A stretch of DNA of 7,535 nt from positions 1-7,535 of the forward strand of contig DAIETC010000103.1 in the NCBI GenBank assembly GCA_027345905.1, written 5' to 3'. This DNA is from Kineosporiaceae bacterium. Lineage in GTDB: Bacteria; Actinomycetota; Actinomycetes; Actinomycetales; Angustibacteraceae. Below are positions 1 to 5,091 of this stretch, piece by piece (position 1 is the stretch's first letter; the number at the start of each line of letters is the position of its first letter). The notes under the pieces were generated by a model. It was not told where the DNA came from. It saw only the letters and a list, made by a program, of their open reading frames with translations, and did no database searches. The position numbers and the translations under genes are program-made.

Positions 1-91
1 CGAGACCCTCATCGAGGAGGCCATGCGGATCGCCGAGACCATGGTGGACGACGGCGTGAGCTCGGGCGCGCCGTCCGTCAGCGTCAGGTGA
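1..91 (+). CDS. ispG: IspG (GcpE), 4-hydroxy-3-methylbut-2-en-1-yl diphosphate synthase, C-terminal end only
   Basis: Only the last 29 complete codons and the TGA stop (89-91) are present; the gene enters from the left edge in frame 2. The visible tail begins ETLIEEAMRIAETM and ends GAPSVSVR. From memory this matches the C-terminus of actinobacterial IspG, where a final helix of the type 'VETLIEEAMRLAEEM' is followed by a short Ser/Val-rich tail. IspG is a cytosolic 4Fe-4S enzyme that reductively converts methylerythritol cyclodiphosphate to HMBPP in the MEP isoprenoid pathway. None of its iron-sulfur cysteines lie in this fragment, so the call rests on the tail sequence and on the usual order ispG, DUF4081-GNAT, proS. 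The next gene starts 46 nt downstream on the same strand, so cotranscription is likely. Confidence 0.72.
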   Translation, partial: ETLIEEAMRIAETMVDDGVSSGAPSVSVR

Positions 92-137
92 CCCCGGATC
101 TCGACAGGTCAGCGGCCGGCGCGGGAACCTGACTGAC

Positions 138-983
138 GTGCTGCGCACCGCCACCGCACTGCGGACCCTGGAACCGCGAGACCGCGACGCGGTGCTGGCG
201 CTGTGCGAGCTGGACCCGGTCGCCTCCGTGATGCTCGCCGAGCAGGTGCAGCGACCGCTGCCGGCCCGGCTGGGGGGCGAGATCTGGGGCTTTTTCGAGC
301 ACGGTGAGCTCCGCTCGGCCTGCTGGGCGGGTGCCAACTTGATCCCCGTCAACGCCGGCGGCTCGGGCGCCATCGAGGCGTTCGCCAGCCGGGCGCGGCG
401 CAAGGGCGGCGCTTACTCCTCGTTGTTCGGGCCGGCCGACGCCGTGCTCGGCATGTGGGAACGGCTGCAGGCCAGCGGTTGGCGTTCGCGGCAGGTCCGC
501 GCCTGCCAGCCGCTGTACGCCATCGACCACCCCTCGGCGATTGCAGCAGACCCGCAGGTGCACCGGGCCGGCGCGGAGGACCTCGCCGCCGTGCTCCCGG
601 CCTCGATCGCGATGTTCACCGAGGAGGTCGGCTACTCACCGGTGAGTGCCGACGGGGGCTGGTCGTACCGGCGGCGGGTCGCCGAGCTGCTGCGCGAGGG
701 GCGCACGTTCGTGCGCCGTGGGGCGGACGGGCAAGTGATCTTCAAAGCCGATCTGGGCGCGCTGAGCGGGTCGGTGGCGCAGGTACACGGGGTCTGGGTC
801 GACCCGCGTTTTCGTGGGCGTGGTGTCGCTGCCCCGGCCATGGCCGCCGTCGTCACGGCAACCTTGCGCGAGAACGCGCACGTGGTGTCCCTGTACGTCA
901 ACGACTACAACGCGCCAGCGGTGGCGGCGTACCGGCGGGTGGGCTTCGAGCAGGTGGGCACCTTCGCCACCGTTCTGTTCTAA
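138..983 (+). CDS. DUF4081 domain-containing GNAT family N-acetyltransferase
   Basis: A 281-residue protein with a GTG start. Residues about 8-130 fit the DUF4081 N-terminal domain that precedes the acetyltransferase in this actinobacterial family. Residues about 140-281 form the GNAT fold. The acetyl-CoA-binding motif A is visible: strand VHGVWVDP followed by RFRGRG (224-229), matching R/Q-x-x-G-x-G/A. The C-terminal GNAT signature SLYVNDYNAPAVAAYRRVGF (251-270) has the usual Asn and Tyr positions. The enzyme should transfer an acetyl group from acetyl-CoA to an amine; the acceptor is unknown and cannot be read from sequence. The start is supported by family-like N-terminal sequence (LEPRDRDAVLALCELDP) and a weak GGGAA 10 nt upstream. 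Placement directly after ispG is conserved in Actinobacteria (the ispG-adjacent acetyltransferase Rv2867c in Mycobacterium tuberculosis is the comparison I have in mind). Cytosolic, no signal peptide. Confidence 0.9.
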   Translation: MLRTATALRTLEPRDRDAVLALCELDPVASVMLAEQVQRPLPARLGGEIWGFFEHGELRSACWAGANLIPVNAGGSGAIEAFASRARRKGGAYSSLFGPADAVLGMWERLQASGWRSRQVRACQPLYAIDHPSAIAADPQVHRAGAEDLAAVLPASIAMFTEEVGYSPVSADGGWSYRRRVAELLREGRTFVRRGADGQVIFKADLGALSGSVAQVHGVWVDPRFRGRGVAAPAMAAVVTATLRENAHVVSLYVNDYNAPAVAAYRRVGFEQVGTFATVLF

Positions 984-1035
984 AGCAGCCCGGGCATGCG
1001 CCGCCGTTCTGCTCCGGCGTGATCACCCCGCAGGA

Positions 1036-1053
1036 CTGCCACCTGGCAGGTGG
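1036..1053. repeat. Compact overlapping dyad symmetries
   Basis: Two interleaved palindromes share this stretch: CTGCCA-CC-TGGCAG (1036-1049) and CCACCTG-G-CAGGTGG (1039-1053). The spacers of 1-2 nt are too short for a good RNA hairpin, so if functional this is more likely a protein-binding site on DNA. It runs directly into the tandem repeats that follow. Chance occurrence in GC-rich DNA is possible. Confidence 0.35.
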
Positions 1054-1086
1054 GTGCAGGCATGGGTGCAGGCATGGGTGCAGGCC
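1051..1086. repeat. Three tandem copies of a 12-bp repeat (TGGGTGCAGGCA)
   Basis: Copies are at 1051-1062, 1063-1074 and 1075-1086; the first two are identical and the third differs only in its last base. The same 12-bp period appears in inverted orientation at 1110-1121 and 1122-1133 (GGCTGCACCCAC twice). The core TGGGTGCAG is shared by all five copies, three direct and two inverted. Confidence 0.9.
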
Positions 1087-1132
1087 AAGTGACGTGATCG
1101 CAGCAGTTTGGCTGCACCCACGGCTGCACCCA
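1063..1132. promoter_or_regulatory. Long imperfect hairpin formed by inverted 12-bp repeats upstream of proS
   Basis: The left arm 1063-1088 can pair with the right arm 1108-1132. Counting by hand: 9 bp (1063-1071 with 1124-1132), a 3x3 internal loop containing one possible C-G pair, 9 bp (1075-1083 with 1112-1120), a bulged G at 1084, then 4 bp (CCAA 1085-1088 with TTGG 1108-1111), closing a 19-nt loop. This gives about 22-23 base pairs. No U-tract follows, so it is not a classical intrinsic terminator. It lies 80 nt past the acetyltransferase stop and about 123 nt before the proS start. It could end the upstream transcript, stabilise a 3' end, act as a proS leader structure or bind a protein; the sequence does not decide between these. 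Confidence 0.6.
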
Positions 1133-1193
1133 CGGCGCCGGCGTTGGCACGAGGGCGGCGGAGGCAGGGGCGAGGGAGCAGGCGCGACGCGGA

Positions 1194-1199
1194 TATCCT
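1194..1199 (+). promoter_or_regulatory. Possible proS -10 box (TATCCT)
   Basis: TATCCT fits the actinobacterial TAnnnT -10 pattern and lies about 57 nt before the proS GTG, downstream of the hairpin. No good -35 element is visible at the right distance; the nearest, TTGGCA (1144-1149), is far too distant. Weak call based on position and the -10 alone. Confidence 0.25.
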
Positions 1200-1243
1200 C
1201 ACCGGACAGGCGCACCGGCTCCGGGCCGGGCGCCAGGCCCAAG

Positions 1244-1249
1244 AAGGAG
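1244..1249 (+). promoter_or_regulatory. Shine-Dalgarno sequence for proS
   Basis: AAGGAG ends 6 nt before the GTG at 1256. It fixes the proS start inside an open frame that extends about 800 nt further upstream, and favours GTG 1256 over the in-frame ATG at 1268. Confidence 0.8.
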
Positions 1250-1255
1250 CCAGCC

Positions 1256-3019
1256 GTGCTGCTACGCATGTCCACCCTGTTCCTGCGCACTCTGCGCGAG
1301 GACCCGGTGGACGCCGACGTGCCCAGCCACCGGCTCCTCGTGCGAGCCGGTTACATCCGTCGCGCCGCACCCGGGATCTACACCTGGCTGCCACTGGGCC
1401 TTCGGGTGCTGCGCGCCGTCGAGCGGATCGTGCGCGATGAGATGGACGCGGCTGGCGCACAGGAGCTGCTCTTCCCGGCGCTGTTGCCGCGCGAGCCCTA
1501 CGACGCGTCGGGGCGCTGGGCCGAGTACGGCGAGAGCATTTTCCGGCTCAAGGACCGCAAGGGCGCCGACTACCTGCTCGGGCCCACCCACGAGGAGATG
1601 TTCACCCTGGCGGTGAAAGACCTGTACTCCTCGTACAAGGACCTGCCGCTGTCGATCTACCAGATCCAGAACAAGTACCGCGATGAGGCCCGCCCCCGCG
1701 CGGGAATTCTGCGCGGGCGCGAGTTCCTGATGAAGGACTCGTACTCCTTCGACCTGGACGACGCGGGCCTGCAGCGCTCGTACGACACCCACCGCGCGGC
1801 GTACGTGCGCATCTTCGACCGGCTCGGCCTGCAGTACGTGATCGTCGCCGCGATGTCCGGGGCCATGGGCGGCAGCGCCAGCGAGGAGTTCCTTGCACCT
1901 GCAGTGAACGGTGAGGACACGTACGTGCGGTGCTCCACCTGCGACTACGCGGCGAACGTCGAGGCGGTGCGGGTGCCGGCGCCGGGCGCGCTGGCCTGGG
2001 ACGACGCCCCCGCCGCGCACGTCGAGGACACCCCCGACACCCCGACGATCGAGTCGCTGGTCGCGCTGCTCAACGACCAGCACCCACGCCAGGACCGCCC
2101 CTGGACCGCCGCGGACACGCTCAAGAACGTGGTGGTCGTCCTGCGCCACCCCGACGGACGACGTGAGCCCCTCGTGATCGGCGTGCCCGGTGACCGCGAG
2201 GTCGACGGCAAGCGGCTGGAGGCGCAGGTCGAGCCGGCGAGCGTCGAAGCGTTCACCGAGGCGGACTTCGCCGCGAACCCGTTGCTGGTCAAGGGTTACA
2301 TCGGCCCGCAGGCCCTCGGCGCGGCGTCCGCATCGAAGCTGCGCTACCTCGTCGACCCCCGGGTGGCCGACGGGACGGCGTGGGTGACCGGCGCCAACGA
2401 GCCCGGCCACCACGTCCTCGGCCTGGTCGCCGGGCGTGACTTCACCGCCGACGGCACGATCGAGGCTGCGGAGGTCCGGGCCGGCGATGCCTGCCCGAGC
2501 TGCGGCGCAGCGCTCGAAAGCGCCCGTGGGATCGAGATGGGCCACATCTTCCAGCTCGGCCGCAAGTACGCAGATGCCCTGGGGCTCAAGGTGTTGGACG
2601 AGAACGGCAAGCGGATCACGGTCACGATGGGTTCGTACGGTATCGGCGTGTCGCGGGCGGTGGCCGCGATCGCCGAGTCCTGCCACGACGACCTCGGGCT
2701 GGTCTGGCCGCGCGCGGTCGCTCCGGCCGACGTGCACGTGGTGGCGGCGGGCAAGGACGAGCAAGTGCTCGCGGCCGCCGAGCAGCTCGCGTCCGACCTG
2801 GAGGCGGCCGGCATCGCCGTCCTGCTGGACGACCGGCCCAAGGTGTCACCCGGGGTGAAGTTCAAGGACTCCGAGCTGATCGGCGTGCCCACGATCGTGG
2901 TCGTCGGACGTGGGCTGGCTGAGGGTGTCGTCGAGGTCAAGGACCGCGCGAGCGGCCAGCGCCGCGATGTCGCGCTGGTCGACGGGGTGCCCACCCTGCT
3001 GGACCTGGTCCGCGGATGA
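1256..3019 (+). CDS. proS: Prolyl-tRNA synthetase (class IIa, bacterial type with editing domain)
   Basis: A 587-residue cytosolic homodimeric synthetase that charges tRNA-Pro with proline using ATP. The GTG start (protein begins MLLRMSTLFLRTLRE) has AAGGAG 6 nt upstream. The catalytic core holds class II motif 2, KYRDEARPR followed by MKDSYSF (140-165), and motif 3, GSYGIGVSR (459-467). Between them, residues about 230-410 form the inserted YbaK-like domain that deacylates mischarged Ala-tRNA-Pro. The lysine of TLKN (K290) appears to align with the conserved editing lysine, K279 in Escherichia coli; this alignment is by eye. The C-terminal anticodon-binding domain starts near residue 485 and carries DDR (525-527) and GVKFKDSELIGVP. 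Two CxxC pairs (C226/C229 and C413/C416) bracket the editing domain and could form a metal knuckle. Length and layout are normal for the long bacterial form. Confidence 0.97.
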   Translation: MLLRMSTLFLRTLREDPVDADVPSHRLLVRAGYIRRAAPGIYTWLPLGLRVLRAVERIVRDEMDAAGAQELLFPALLPREPYDASGRWAEYGESIFRLKDRKGADYLLGPTHEEMFTLAVKDLYSSYKDLPLSIYQIQNKYRDEARPRAGILRGREFLMKDSYSFDLDDAGLQRSYDTHRAAYVRIFDRLGLQYVIVAAMSGAMGGSASEEFLAPAVNGEDTYVRCSTCDYAANVEAVRVPAPGALAWDDAPAAHVEDTPDTPTIESLVALLNDQHPRQDRPWTAADTLKNVVVVLRHPDGRREPLVIGVPGDREVDGKRLEAQVEPASVEAFTEADFAANPLLVKGYIGPQALGAASASKLRYLVDPRVADGTAWVTGANEPGHHVLGLVAGRDFTADGTIEAAEVRAGDACPSCGAALESARGIEMGHIFQLGRKYADALGLKVLDENGKRITVTMGSYGIGVSRAVAAIAESCHDDLGLVWPRAVAPADVHVVAAGKDEQVLAAAEQLASDLEAAGIAVLLDDRPKVSPGVKFKDSELIGVPTIVVVGRGLAEGVVEVKDRASGQRRDVALVDGVPTLLDLVRG

Positions 3020-3063
3020 CCGGGACAACCGCCGGGTTTACCGGCTGGAACGCCACGGGTTGA
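3016..3063 (+). other. 15-codon ORF bridging proS and the TSUP gene
   Basis: ATG at 3016 overlaps the proS stop (ATGA), and the TGA at 3061-3063 overlaps the likely TTG start of the transporter (TTGA). The encoded peptide is MTGTTAGFTGWNATG. Both junctions are 4-nt overlaps typical of translational coupling. The peptide resembles nothing I know. It may only carry terminating ribosomes from proS to the next gene, or it may be chance. Confidence 0.25.
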
Positions 3064-3869
3064 GCTCCTTCGTCCACTGGTTCGACCTGCCGGCCGGCGC
3101 CGGAGCGACGACGTTGGCACTGCTGGTGCTGGCGGCCCTCGCTGCCGGCTGGGTCGACGCGGTCGCCGGGGGAGGCGGCCTGATCCAGCTGCCGGCACTG
3201 CTGCTGGGCCTTGGCCCGGCCAGCCCCGCCGTGCTCGCCCTGGGTACGAACAAGCTCGCGGGCATCTGCGGCACCCTCACGAGCGCGCTCACGTACAACA
3301 ACCGGGTGCGTCCCGACCTGCGCACCGCGCTGCCGATGGCTGCCCTGGCCCTGGCCGGCGCGCTGGTCGGGGCCGGTATCGCCTCGACGCTCCCCTCGTC
3401 GGCGATCCCCCCGATCGTGCTGGTGGCCCTGGTGCTCGTTCTCGCGTACACGGTCGCCAGGCCACAGCTGGGGCGGCTGACTGCGCCCCGGCACACGGGA
3501 AAGCGCCATCATCTGACTGCGGGCGGTTTGGGTTTCTCGGTCGGCGTGTACGACGGAGCCGTCGGGCCGGGAACCGGCTCGTTCCTGCTCTTCGGGTTGG
3601 TCAGCCTGCTCGGGTACGGGTTTCTACAGGCCAGCGCCAAGGCGAAGATCGCGAACGTCGCGACGAACCTCGGGGCGCTGCTGGTGTTCGTCCCGCAGGG
3701 AGCCGTGTTCTGGAAGCTCGGACTGCTGATGGGCGCCGCCAACGTCTGCGGCGGCTACGTCGGGGCCCGGACGGCCGTCGCTCGCGGGGCCGGCTTCGTC
3801 CGCGTGCTGTTTGTCGCCGTGTCCGCGACTTTGGTGCTGCGCCTGGGTTACCAGGTCATCCGGCGTTGA
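3060..3869 (+). CDS. TSUP family (TauE/SafE-like, YfcA-type) membrane transporter
   Basis: A predicted integral membrane protein of 269 residues if it starts at TTG 3060. This start gives the usual family length and puts the first hydrophobic segment near residue 16. A weak GGAA lies 9 nt upstream, and no ATG or GTG is better placed, so the start is uncertain. About seven to eight hydrophobic segments are visible (roughly 16-36, 41-60, 66-79, 90-110, 115-133, 152-188, 198-225, 245-263). Family features are the Gly-rich turn WVDAVAGGGGLIQLP (31-45), GTNKLAG (62-68) and, in the second half, GVYDGAVGPGTGSF (162-175) with AKIANVATN (195-203), reflecting the internal duplication of TSUP proteins. 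Characterised members export sulfite, sulfoacetate or related small sulfur or organic anions; the substrate here is unknown. Its position 40 nt after proS suggests cotranscription. The 3' end overlaps the convergent DUF4439 gene by 14 nt. Confidence 0.88.
   Translation: MSSFVHWFDLPAGAGATTLALLVLAALAAGWVDAVAGGGGLIQLPALLLGLGPASPAVLALGTNKLAGICGTLTSALTYNNRVRPDLRTALPMAALALAGALVGAGIASTLPSSAIPPIVLVALVLVLAYTVARPQLGRLTAPRHTGKRHHLTAGGLGFSVGVYDGAVGPGTGSFLLFGLVSLLGYGFLQASAKAKIANVATNLGALLVFVPQGAVFWKLGLLMGAANVCGGYVGARTAVARGAGFVRVLFVAVSATLVLRLGYQVIRR
3842..3855 (-). terminator. Small hairpin just past the DUF4439 stop (minus strand)
   Basis: Read on the minus strand, CCTGG-TAAC-CCAGG forms a 5-bp stem with a 4-nt loop immediately after the DUF4439 TGA (3858-3856). 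It sits inside the transporter coding sequence. There is no U-tract, so it is a weak or Rho-assisted terminator candidate at best. Confidence 0.3.
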
Positions 3870-4347
3870 GGCGCTCCGGCAGGCCCGGGAAGGCCTGCGG
3901 TGTCGCGCCCCAGCGGCGGGCCTGAACGGCGCAGGTCCCCAACCACCGGGCCGCCTGCGGTCGGCGCACCGGTGCGGCGGCCGCGACAAGGTCGGCGTAG
4001 GCCGCTGCCAGGGTCAGCTCGACATGTTCGGCCAGGTGGCGCGCTTCGGCGACGCTGCGCACTGCGAACGGCAGCAGGTACGCCGGTTCGCCGGGTGCCG
4101 GTGTCGTGCCAGCGGCCAGCAGCTCACCGGCCAGCAGGTCGCGCTGGGCGCCGTGTGCGGCGAGCTGTTCGCGGGCCGCGCGCCGATACGCCGGGCCCCC
4201 CTGGCCGCCGACCACCCCGTAGCCGTACACCGCCGCGTGCTCACCGGCCAGGGCGCGCTCCAGCGCCGCCAGCTCGCTGGGGGAGAACGGGACGGGCGCC
4301 CGCGAGAGGGCGCCAGAGCCCGGCGGTGTGCTGGGCGTCGTGGTCAT
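3856..4347 (-). CDS. DUF4439 ferritin-like domain protein
   Basis: A 163-residue Ala-rich, mostly helical protein with no signal peptide. The pattern fits the DUF4439 ferritin-like family of Actinobacteria: helix 1 with ALERALAGEHAAVYGYGVVG (28-47), helix 2 around YRRAAREQLAAHGAQRDLL (54-72), helix 3 with EARHLAEHVELTLAAAYADL (101-120) and helix 4 around RRPQAARWLGTCAVQARRWG (128-147). E36, H37, H65, E107 and E110 are candidate metal ligands, but this is inferred from the ferritin-like fold and not established. ATG 4347 overlaps the stop of the upstream lipoprotein gene in an ATGA junction, with no clear Shine-Dalgarno, pointing to translational coupling. The function of the family is unknown to me. 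DUF4439 genes near rimP are common in Actinobacteria (the Rv2843/Rv2844 region of M. tuberculosis is the comparison I recall). The 3' end overlaps the convergent transporter gene by 14 nt. Confidence 0.82.
   Translation of the reverse strand: MTTTPSTPPGSGALSRAPVPFSPSELAALERALAGEHAAVYGYGVVGGQGGPAYRRAAREQLAAHGAQRDLLAGELLAAGTTPAPGEPAYLLPFAVRSVAEARHLAEHVELTLAAAYADLVAAAAPVRRPQAARWLGTCAVQARRWGATPQAFPGLPERLNAG
3879..3898 (+). terminator. Hairpin 10 nt past the TSUP gene stop
   Basis: GCAGGCC (3879-3885) pairs perfectly with GGCCTGC (3892-3898) across a 6-nt loop, giving a 7-bp GC-rich stem. It lies within the 3' end of the convergent DUF4439 gene. No U-tract follows, as is common for actinobacterial termination hairpins. 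It could end transcripts coming from proS and the transporter. Confidence 0.4.
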
Positions 4348-4958
4348 GGCCGACGCCGGGACTGCAGGCCGGAGAGCAGGTCGACGTGCACCTGCAACGC
4401 GGCAGCGACGGACGCCAGGAGCCGCGCCGTGCTCGGACCGACCACCTGCAGGTCGCCCAACGCGGAGGCCTGGCCCACCCGTTCGGCGCCCAGCAGCGTC
4501 ACCAGCGCCGTACGGGCGCTTACCGCAGGAACGGACGGGGGCGCCCCCTTCGTGTGGGTGGACCCGGGCGTGCCCGCAGCTGCAGTTGTGCCTGCGGCTT
4601 CGGGCGTGCGTGCAGCTGCGGACGTCGGCGCCGCCCGCCCAGCCTCGGGCGCGCGCAACGCCGCCGCGTGTGCTCGATGATCGGCCGCCACCAGCGCGAG
4701 CTCGCTGGACAGGTCAGGGCGCTGCCGGCGTACGGCGCTCACCAGTGCCAGCAGCCGCTGGGCCTGTGCCTCTGCACGGGCGCGCGCCAACTCGTCGGCG
4801 CCGGGCGCGGCCAGCGTGGGCGAGGGCGTGGGGCCCCCCTGCAAGCGCAGCCCGCACCCCGTCGTCCCGAACAGCAGGGCCACGGCGCCGAAGCCCAGGG
4901 CGCTGCGACGAGTGGGCTCACCACGGCCAGCGCCCGGTGGCCGCGGGGTTGTCGACAC
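4344..4958 (-). CDS. Predicted Tat-exported lipoprotein, helical, paired with DUF4439 gene
   Basis: A 204-residue protein with a GTG start. The N-terminus combines a twin-arginine signal (PTRRSALGFGA, R17-R18), a hydrophobic stretch to residue 31 and a lipobox-like GTTGC with Cys at 35, so I predict Tat export, lipidation at C35 and anchoring to the outer face of the membrane. After a Pro/Thr linker (41-51) come helices at about 54-79 and 84-103, then an Ala/Thr/Pro-rich spacer (104-146), then helices at 147-168 and 174-198. Four helices with H94, H97, E159 and H191 hint at a degenerate ferritin-like bundle related to its partner, but this is only inference. The stop overlaps the start of the DUF4439 gene by 4 nt, so the two are cotranscribed. 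Function unknown. The Shine-Dalgarno is weak, so the start is moderately sure; it is divergent from rimP. Confidence 0.75.
   Translation of the reverse strand: MSTTPRPPGAGRGEPTRRSALGFGAVALLFGTTGCGLRLQGGPTPSPTLAAPGADELARARAEAQAQRLLALVSAVRRQRPDLSSELALVAADHRAHAAALRAPEAGRAAPTSAAARTPEAAGTTAAAGTPGSTHTKGAPPSVPAVSARTALVTLLGAERVGQASALGDLQVVGPSTARLLASVAAALQVHVDLLSGLQSRRRP
4565..4618. repeat. 36-bp-period duplication in the lipoprotein linker
   Basis: CGGGCGTGC occurs at 4565-4573 and 4601-4609, each followed by a similar GCAGCTGC segment. In protein terms, AAARTPE and AAAGTPG repeat with a 12-residue period in the low-complexity spacer of the lipoprotein. This fits a small internal duplication in a flexible linker. 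Confidence 0.5.
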
Positions 4959-4967
4959 CTCGGAATC

Positions 4968-4995
4968 TTCGCACGGGGCCGATAGTGGCTAGGCT
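4968..4995 (+). promoter_or_regulatory. Candidate promoter of the rimP-nusA-ylxR-infB operon
   Basis: TTCGCA (4968-4973; 4 of 6 matches to TTGACA) and TAGGCT (4990-4995; fits TAnnnT) are separated by 16 bp. Transcription would start near 5002 and give a leader of about 90 nt containing the hairpin at 5013-5057. This is the best promoter-like pair upstream of the operon. The -35 overlaps the first TTCGCACG copy. Confidence 0.4.
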
Positions 4996-5012
4996 AAGTG
5001 GCGCCCGCGCGG

Positions 5013-5057
5013 CGTTCGCACGCGTGGGCTTGCAACGTCCAACCGCCCGTGCGAACG
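5013..5057 (+). promoter_or_regulatory. Inverted repeat / leader hairpin upstream of rimP
   Basis: CGTTCGCACG (5013-5022) is perfectly complementary to CGTGCGAACG (5048-5057). After a C-C mismatch the stem can extend by four more pairs (5024-5027 with 5043-5046, including one G-U), leaving a 15-nt loop. The stem ends 34 nt before the rimP ATG and leaves the Shine-Dalgarno free. It may be an RNA control element of the operon or a DNA operator. Confidence 0.55.
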
Positions 5058-5079
5058 GCACCTACACCAGAACAGCGGC

Positions 5080-5085
5080 AAGGAG
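5080..5085 (+). promoter_or_regulatory. Shine-Dalgarno sequence for rimP
   Basis: AAGGAG lies 6 nt before ATG 5092 and sets the start of the first gene of the operon. Confidence 0.85.
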
Positions 5086-5091
5086 ACAGCG

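Larger units (their letters stand above)
984..1255. other. 272-bp intergenic region between the acetyltransferase gene and proS
   Basis: I see no convincing gene here. The region holds, in order, a compact dyad (1036-1053), a 12-bp tandem repeat array (1051-1086) facing inverted copies (1110-1133), a possible -10 box (1194-1199) and the proS Shine-Dalgarno sequence (1244-1249). A long open frame runs through it in phase with proS (open from 455), but that is a product of high GC: the upstream part overlaps the acetyltransferase gene in another frame and has no protein-like composition. The length and the structure suggest proS has its own promoter or a regulated leader. Confidence 0.6.
4959..5091. 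other. Divergent intergenic region between the lipoprotein gene and rimP
   Basis: This 133-bp region must hold promoters for both directions. It contains a candidate rimP promoter (4968-4995), three copies of TTCGCACG (4968-4975 and 5015-5022 direct, 5048-5055 inverted), a leader hairpin (5013-5057) and the rimP Shine-Dalgarno sequence (5080-5085). For the minus strand, TAGCCT (4996-4991) could be a -10 box, but no decent -35 is visible. Confidence 0.6.

Noticed and set aside
814..1092. Frame ending in a WVQA tripeptide-like repeat, as a possible small repeat protein
   Set aside because: The repeat is just the translation of the 12-bp DNA array; the rest is an out-of-frame reading of the acetyltransferase gene.
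1063..1132. T-box, riboswitch or CRISPR interpretation of the proS upstream repeats
   Set aside because: No T-box conserved sequence, no known riboswitch core, and the 12-bp units have no unique spacers as CRISPR requires. They are tandem and inverted copies.
455..1255. Open frame extending about 267 codons upstream of proS in phase with it
   Set aside because: It overlaps the acetyltransferase gene in another frame and crosses the repeat array. Its composition is Arg/Gly/Pro-rich as in GC-driven false frames, and the Shine-Dalgarno at 1244 plus family homology place the ProRS start at 1256.
1262..2764. 500-codon open frame antisense to proS
   Set aside because: A shadow frame created by strong codon bias in proS; no recognisable domain, and the + strand gene has all ProRS motifs.
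4989..4996. Minus-strand promoter for the lipoprotein gene using TAGCCT
   Set aside because: The -10-like hexamer is present, but no acceptable -35 is seen at 16-19 bp, so I did not list it as a separate feature.
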